This document shows positions 62,301 through 64,000 of a stretch of 64,000 nt of DNA, in pieces. This DNA is from Nocardioides baculatus (GTDB taxonomy: Bacteria > Actinomycetota > Actinomycetes > Propionibacteriales > Nocardioidaceae): assembly GCF_016735675.1 (NCBI RefSeq), contig NZ_JAERSG010000001.1, forward strand, positions 1,110,170 to 1,174,169, in the 5' to 3' direction. Position 1 is the first letter of the stretch. Each line of letters opens with the position of its first letter. The notes beneath the pieces were generated by a model. That model was not told the origin of the DNA, did no database searches, and saw only the letters and a list, made by a program, of their open reading frames with translations. The position numbers and the translations under genes were made by a program.

Positions 62301-63229
62301 CGGTCGACGGGGGAGCCGAGACGGCGTACGACGGTCCGTTCGAGATCACGGCCCCGGGCACGCACGTCGTGTCCTACACGGCCAAGGACGCGGCGGACAA
62401 CACCACGACGGGTTCGTTCGAGGTGGTCGTGCCCCAGGGCGAGGAGCCGCCGGTCGAGACGGCCAAGCCGAGCGTCGCGATCACCACGTCGCCCGCTGCA
62501 GCCAACGGCCGCAAGAACTGGTTCACCGCACCGGTGACCGTCACCCTCGCGGGTAGCGGTGGCACGGGGAACCTCAACCTGGAGTACCGCATCGGCAACG
62601 GTCCGTGGACGGCGTACACCGCGCCCTTCACCATCAAGGCCGACGGCGTCACCCTGGTCCAGGCCCGGGCGACGGACACGACCGGCAAGACCTCCGCGGT
62701 CGAGACGGTCACCATCAAGATGGACGCGACGGCGCCGACGCTGAGCATCAGCGGGATCGCCGACAAGGCCAGGCTCGACGTGGCTGCGGTCCGTCAGGCC
62801 CTGGTCAACGCCACCGACGCGACGTCCGGGGTCACCGAGCGGGTGGTCCGTCTCGACGGCGCCCTCGTGGACTCCCCGACCCGCATCGACGCGCTGTCGC
62901 TGCGGAGCGGGAGCCACACCCTCTCGGTCACCGTGACCGACGAGGCGGGCAACCAGGCGTCGTCGACGATCGGCTTCAAGGTGGTCGCCAGCTATGGCGG
63001 TGCCAAGAAGCTCGTGAAGCGGCTCGACCGTGAGGACACGATCGGCGCAAAGCTCGGCACGAAGCTCAAGAAGGAGCTGAAGGCCGTGAAGCGCGCCGAC
63101 AAGAGCAAGGAGAAGGGCGAGGCCCGCAAGGCCATCAAGCGCTTCACCAAGCTCGCCTCGAAGGTCGACGACGCGGAGGCCAGGAAGGCTCTCAAGCACC
63201 TCGCCCGCACGCTGAAGAAGCAGCTGTAG
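56372..63229 (+). CDS. Giant secreted multidomain protein: ThuA, glucose/sorbosone-dehydrogenase-like propeller, PKD, CBM and repeat domains, 2285 aa
   Basis: AAGGGA precedes the ATG at 56372. Signal peptide within residues 1-45. Domains by position: ThuA-like (about 100-323, FDALLFNKTAAFPHT, GGGYAGIHAASDTEYDW); GSDH-type PQQ propeller (about 331-767, GLLGIALDPDF, MGFRNPFRIGLDE); PKD 1 (770-858); an acid/His-rich module (860-963); CBM6-like (973-1103); PKD 2 (1109-1195); two near-identical concanavalin-like DUF1349-type modules (1202-1410, 1417-1627); Ig/OmpL47-like repeats (1638-1810); a CHRD-like module (1813-1957, SHLHIGTTCGG); more Ig-like repeats (to 2210); a Lys/Arg-rich helical tail (2210-2285). 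It would bind and oxidise a polysaccharide or sugar at the surface. No sortase motif; the basic tail may hold it to the wall. Confidence 0.88.
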   Translation: MNSLITRLQRRSRVVVGSSMAVIVALPLAAALGMGVSAAAAAETGRAADTARTTTTSDKTSGKSSDKSSDTSSTKLGKAEPWTLGQTADAAAEAAAAGEQFDALLFNKTAAFPHTNIPVATAAIQQLGADNNFNVTVTADSTAFTDANLEQYEVVIFLSTTGDVLNETQQGAFERYIQAGGGYAGIHAASDTEYDWPWYGNLVGAYFNNHPNGTPTATVKVEDPAHPSTAGLPKRWERTDEWYNFRTNPATARNKIHILASLDETTYAPGTGAMGVEHPIAWCQDYDGGRSWYTGMGHTDASFADANFLKHILGGIETAAGVVPSDCKATLQPSFEKVALDENTTNPMELAIADDGRVFYIDRAGAVKIILPSNGSVVTAGTVPVYTGQEFGLLGIALDPDFATNNHVFLYYAPQGTASIDRISRFTMNGNTLDLSSAVTILDVPVQRNECCHAGGSMEFDHDGNLYLATGDNTNPFDSNGFNPIDERPGREAWDAQRTSANTNDLNGKVLKIKPSAGGGYTIPAGNLFDEAADTQQKTRPEIYAMGFRNPFRIGLDEQNNKLLVADYGPDSGSTSATRGPNGRVEWNILNQPGNYGWPYCVGANTPYNDYNFASGTAGATFNCAAPVNDSPNNTGLTNLPPAKAAVIWQSNNASITGTPEIGASGAPMTSGTYDYDPDLVSDRKWPAYFDEKAIWADWNNSRLFTVQMNDGGTNYTDINRFLPNLQMRRPHALQFGPDGALYMIEWGSGFDGNNADSGVYRIDYVEGERSPTARATTDKTSGAAPLTVNFDGTGSFDGDTGSNVGLTYAWDFTSDGTVDATSPTASFTYNAAGNYTARLTVTAANGKTGTTNIDIVAGNSAPVVDLQLPLNGGFFEFGDTIKYKVVVTDAEDGTIDCSKVIVQPGLGHDQHSHGYEQYTGCEGSFVLPGDAGHSGANVFGTVTATYKDGGNGAAGSLTGIDGAVLHTKKKEAEFYDQTGRTGSNTAGTAGVATQTTTDTNGGLNVTGVETGDWFRWDVMNLTNITGVTMRAASTTTGATFEVRQGSPTGTAIGTLTVPNTGGAQTWQNVSTTFTGATTTSVPLYFVATTGGANVNWVEFAGRGVTDNTPPTVSISASKLTGSAPLPVDFTSTVSDADNDAPFTYAWSFGDTTTSTAPNPSKTYSNPGKYTVSLTVTDARGAKTTKTTEITVTAAAPICFSGRSDDFLGTSLDTSRWNQSVRVNQSLTVADGTLNIPLTNSDLYQTTNTTPNIVLQNLPGGAFEATTKVTLNATKGYQQGGLIVYGDDNNYLKLVYSGRSTAAAGSKAANIIQFAKEVNATATETNSANLGAAFPDTVWLRLSSTDGNSVTASYSSDGATWLPVTAANAARDLTGITSPRIGLLALGATAAGAADNLTAKFDYFTLTPDDTAVPCATPCQVEQFNGNALDLTSWNRSVRVNDTMTVADGTLNIPLTNSDLYQTTNTTPNVVLRDLPTGKFVVTTKVTLNATKGYQQGGLTIYGDDDNYIKLVYSGRSTAAAGSKAANIIQFFKETNAVASETNGAALGAAFPDTVWLRLSSTDGNAVTASYSSDGATWLPVTAANAARDLTGITAPKVGLVALGATAAGAADNLVAKFDFFTLGQDDTCQPGGGPSDTTAPTTTLTIPLPNGQAGWYNTRPSFTLAATDNTGGSGVASTEYRIDGGTWTPYTTAVSVPGEGTKLIEYRSKDSAGNVESIKSQTVKIDTVDPTVTSATAGTTTKTVTLTATDATSGVASIEYQIGDATTWTTYSTPLTIDEVGTKVVRFRATDVAGNVSDVGTTTVVVDDSTKPEVGATVLGSYAGELVDQASTGVTGEATMVSAADGSGFTTTVELTLAGLDPSQNYESHLHIGTTCGGFAGHYRDDPAGDGVPPNELWPTNPGWTAGSGEARIKAAADGTSFATATVPWAPRIQGGILALHRDGAIIGCVDLDLTGPGTVVLDATDDVDVTSLTYTVDGGAETAYDGPFEITAPGTHVVSYTAKDAADNTTTGSFEVVVPQGEEPPVETAKPSVAITTSPAAANGRKNWFTAPVTVTLAGSGGTGNLNLEYRIGNGPWTAYTAPFTIKADGVTLVQARATDTTGKTSAVETVTIKMDATAPTLSISGIADKARLDVAAVRQALVNATDATSGVTERVVRLDGALVDSPTRIDALSLRSGSHTLSVTVTDEAGNQASSTIGFKVVASYGGAKKLVKRLDREDTIGAKLGTKLKKELKAVKRADKSKEKGEARKAIKRFTKLASKVDDAEARKALKHLARTLKKQL
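60018..61246 (+). repeat. 651-bp tandem duplication inside the giant secreted gene
   Basis: Two copies of a roughly 217-codon module, offset by 651 bp: about 60018-60595 and 60669-61246. Long stretches are near-identical at DNA level (for instance TGACCTCTACCAGACCAC against CGACCTCTACCAGACCAC). The reading frame is kept. Confidence 0.85.
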
Positions 63230-63391
63230 GCGCGGGGAGGAGAGAGAGGAGAACGTCCGCACAGGGGTGACTCGGCCGGCGGCACCGCGAGGTGACGCAG
63301 CCGACCTCCCCCGGGTTCGGCCCTGGGGGAGGACGGTGGTCGGGTCCCCGTACGGGCGGGGTGGTGGCGCCGACAGGCGCCGCCCCCCGCG

Positions 63392-63429
63392 ACCGGTGCC
63401 GGGACAGCGCGCTCCGTCCCGGCACCGGT
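63392..63429. terminator. 14-bp hairpin after the giant secreted gene
   Basis: ACCGGTGCCGGGAC (63392-63405) and GTCCCGGCACCGGT (63416-63429) pair perfectly with a 10-base loop, 163 bases after the stop. Probable terminator for 56372-63229. The rest of the 273-base gap shows no gene. Confidence 0.65.
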
Positions 63430-63502
63430 TCGCACCAGTGTCACCGCACCACCGCAGCACCGACGTCAGGACCGCACGACCACCGCCATCCGAGGAGCCC
63501 GC

Positions 63503-64000
63503 ATGCCACGCCCGATCACCTTGTTCACCGGCCAGTGGGCCGACCTGCCGTTCGAGGAGGTGTGCCGGCTCGCCTCGGGGTGGGGTTACGACGGTCTGGA
63601 GATCGCCTGCTGGGGTGATCACTTCGACCCGTGGGCGGCGGTGGAGGACGACTCCTACGTGCCGGCGAAGCTGGAGGTGTTGAAGAAGCACGACCTCCAG
63701 GTGTTCGCGATCAGCAACCACCTCAAGGGTCAGGCGGTGTGTGACGACCCGATCGACGAGCGGCACCGCGGGATCCTGCCGGACCGGATCTGGGGTGATG
63801 GTGACGCCGAGGGTGTGCGTCAGCGGGCGGCGGAGGAGATGAAGATGACGGCCCGGGCCGCACGCCGGCTCGGTGTCGACGTGGTGGTGGGGTTCACCGG
63901 GTCGTCGATCTGGAAGTACGTCGCGATGTTCCCGCCGGCTTCCCAGGACCTGGTCGATGCGGGTTATGAGGACTTCGCCACCCGGTGGAACCCGATCCTC
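63503..64000 (+). CDS. Sugar phosphate isomerase/epimerase (xylose-isomerase-like TIM barrel), partial
   Basis: CGAGGAGCCCGC precedes the ATG at 63503; the frame is open to the right edge, so only 166 codons are seen. The start [20 protein letters not shown] is followed by [20 protein letters not shown], the first beta-alpha units of AP_endonuc_2-type barrels with the Glu of the metal site. [17 protein letters not shown] carries the next active-site His, and [13 protein letters not shown] the third strand. Proteins with this beginning act as sugar or inositol-derivative isomerases/epimerases. Location next to the ThuA protein fits; ThuA-type oxidation and such isomerases often occur together. 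Confidence 0.88.
   Translation, partial: MPRPITLFTGQWADLPFEEVCRLASGWGYDGLEIACWGDHFDPWAAVEDDSYVPAKLEVLKKHDLQVFAISNHLKGQAVCDDPIDERHRGILPDRIWGDGDAEGVRQRAAEEMKMTARAARRLGVDVVVGFTGSSIWKYVAMFPPASQDLVDAGYEDFATRWNPIL

Noticed and set aside
60503..63766. Minus-strand frame of over 1000 codons opposite the giant secreted gene
   Set aside because: Shadow; it crosses the terminator hairpin and the next gene's start, and composition is artefactual.

Overview
The window is high-GC DNA with strong third-position G/C bias, many GTG starts, GTGA/ATGA/TGATG gene overlaps and long antisense shadow frames. Gene content is actinobacterial: ESX/WXG-like proteins, a DUF1906 protein, short PurL, the purF-purM-DUF3073-branched-chain amino acid dehydrogenase order known from Streptomyces, a WYL regulator and the SCP-like protein found near purF in mycobacteria. 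A Nocardioides-like member of the Nocardioidaceae is my best guess, by inference only; no database search was run.

Layout. 1-4653: a secreted DUF1906/peptidoglycan-binding protein cut by the left edge, then two divergent groups of WXG100-like secretion-system proteins without secretion machinery. 4654-6780: MFS drug exporter and TetR regulator, divergent over two identical-class operators. 6810-24897: purL, purF, purM and DUF3073, with purL separated from purF by about 13 kb: ABC exporter plus WYL regulator, lipoprotein hydrolase, MFS plus ArsR regulator, SCP-like protein, GNAT, M20 peptidase, SRPBCC, NAD-binding protein and a Tat-exported two-subunit molybdenum hydroxylase. 24898-29539: an inverted-repeat island, valine/leucine dehydrogenase, a beta-propeller protein, hexapeptide acyltransferase and glycosyltransferase.

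29615-33258 is the most interesting part. Between tRNA-Phe (minus) and tRNA-Glu/tRNA-Asp (plus) lie four minus-strand genes: a stand-alone receiver protein, a 31-residue peptide not previously called because it is so short (with a strong ribosome binding site and a Tyr-Tyr-Leu-Trp motif), a cytochrome P450, and a soluble histidine kinase. I read this as a candidate P450-crosslinked RiPP (biarylitide/atropopeptide/cittilin-like logic) embedded in a two-component cassette.

33303-44313: zincin-like protein, a CrcB fluoride-channel pair behind an RsbW-like anti-sigma factor with a SigB/SigF-type promoter, NDH-2, a membrane/DUF4185 fusion, a DUF4832 secreted protein, an MMPL transporter, an alpha/beta hydrolase and a DJ-1/PfpI protein. 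44423-64000: a carbohydrate or polyol utilisation region: GntR regulator divergent from an Fe-alcohol dehydrogenase, aldehyde dehydrogenase, binding protein, two permeases and two different ATPases (the second with an Asn in place of the H-loop His), two ROK regulators, a 2285-residue secreted ThuA/sorbosone-dehydrogenase-type protein, and a sugar isomerase/epimerase cut by the right edge. The genes from 45316 to 53578 are so tightly packed that they should form one operon. No gene-free stretch exceeds 300 bases; the longest is 63230-63502, which holds a 14-bp hairpin.
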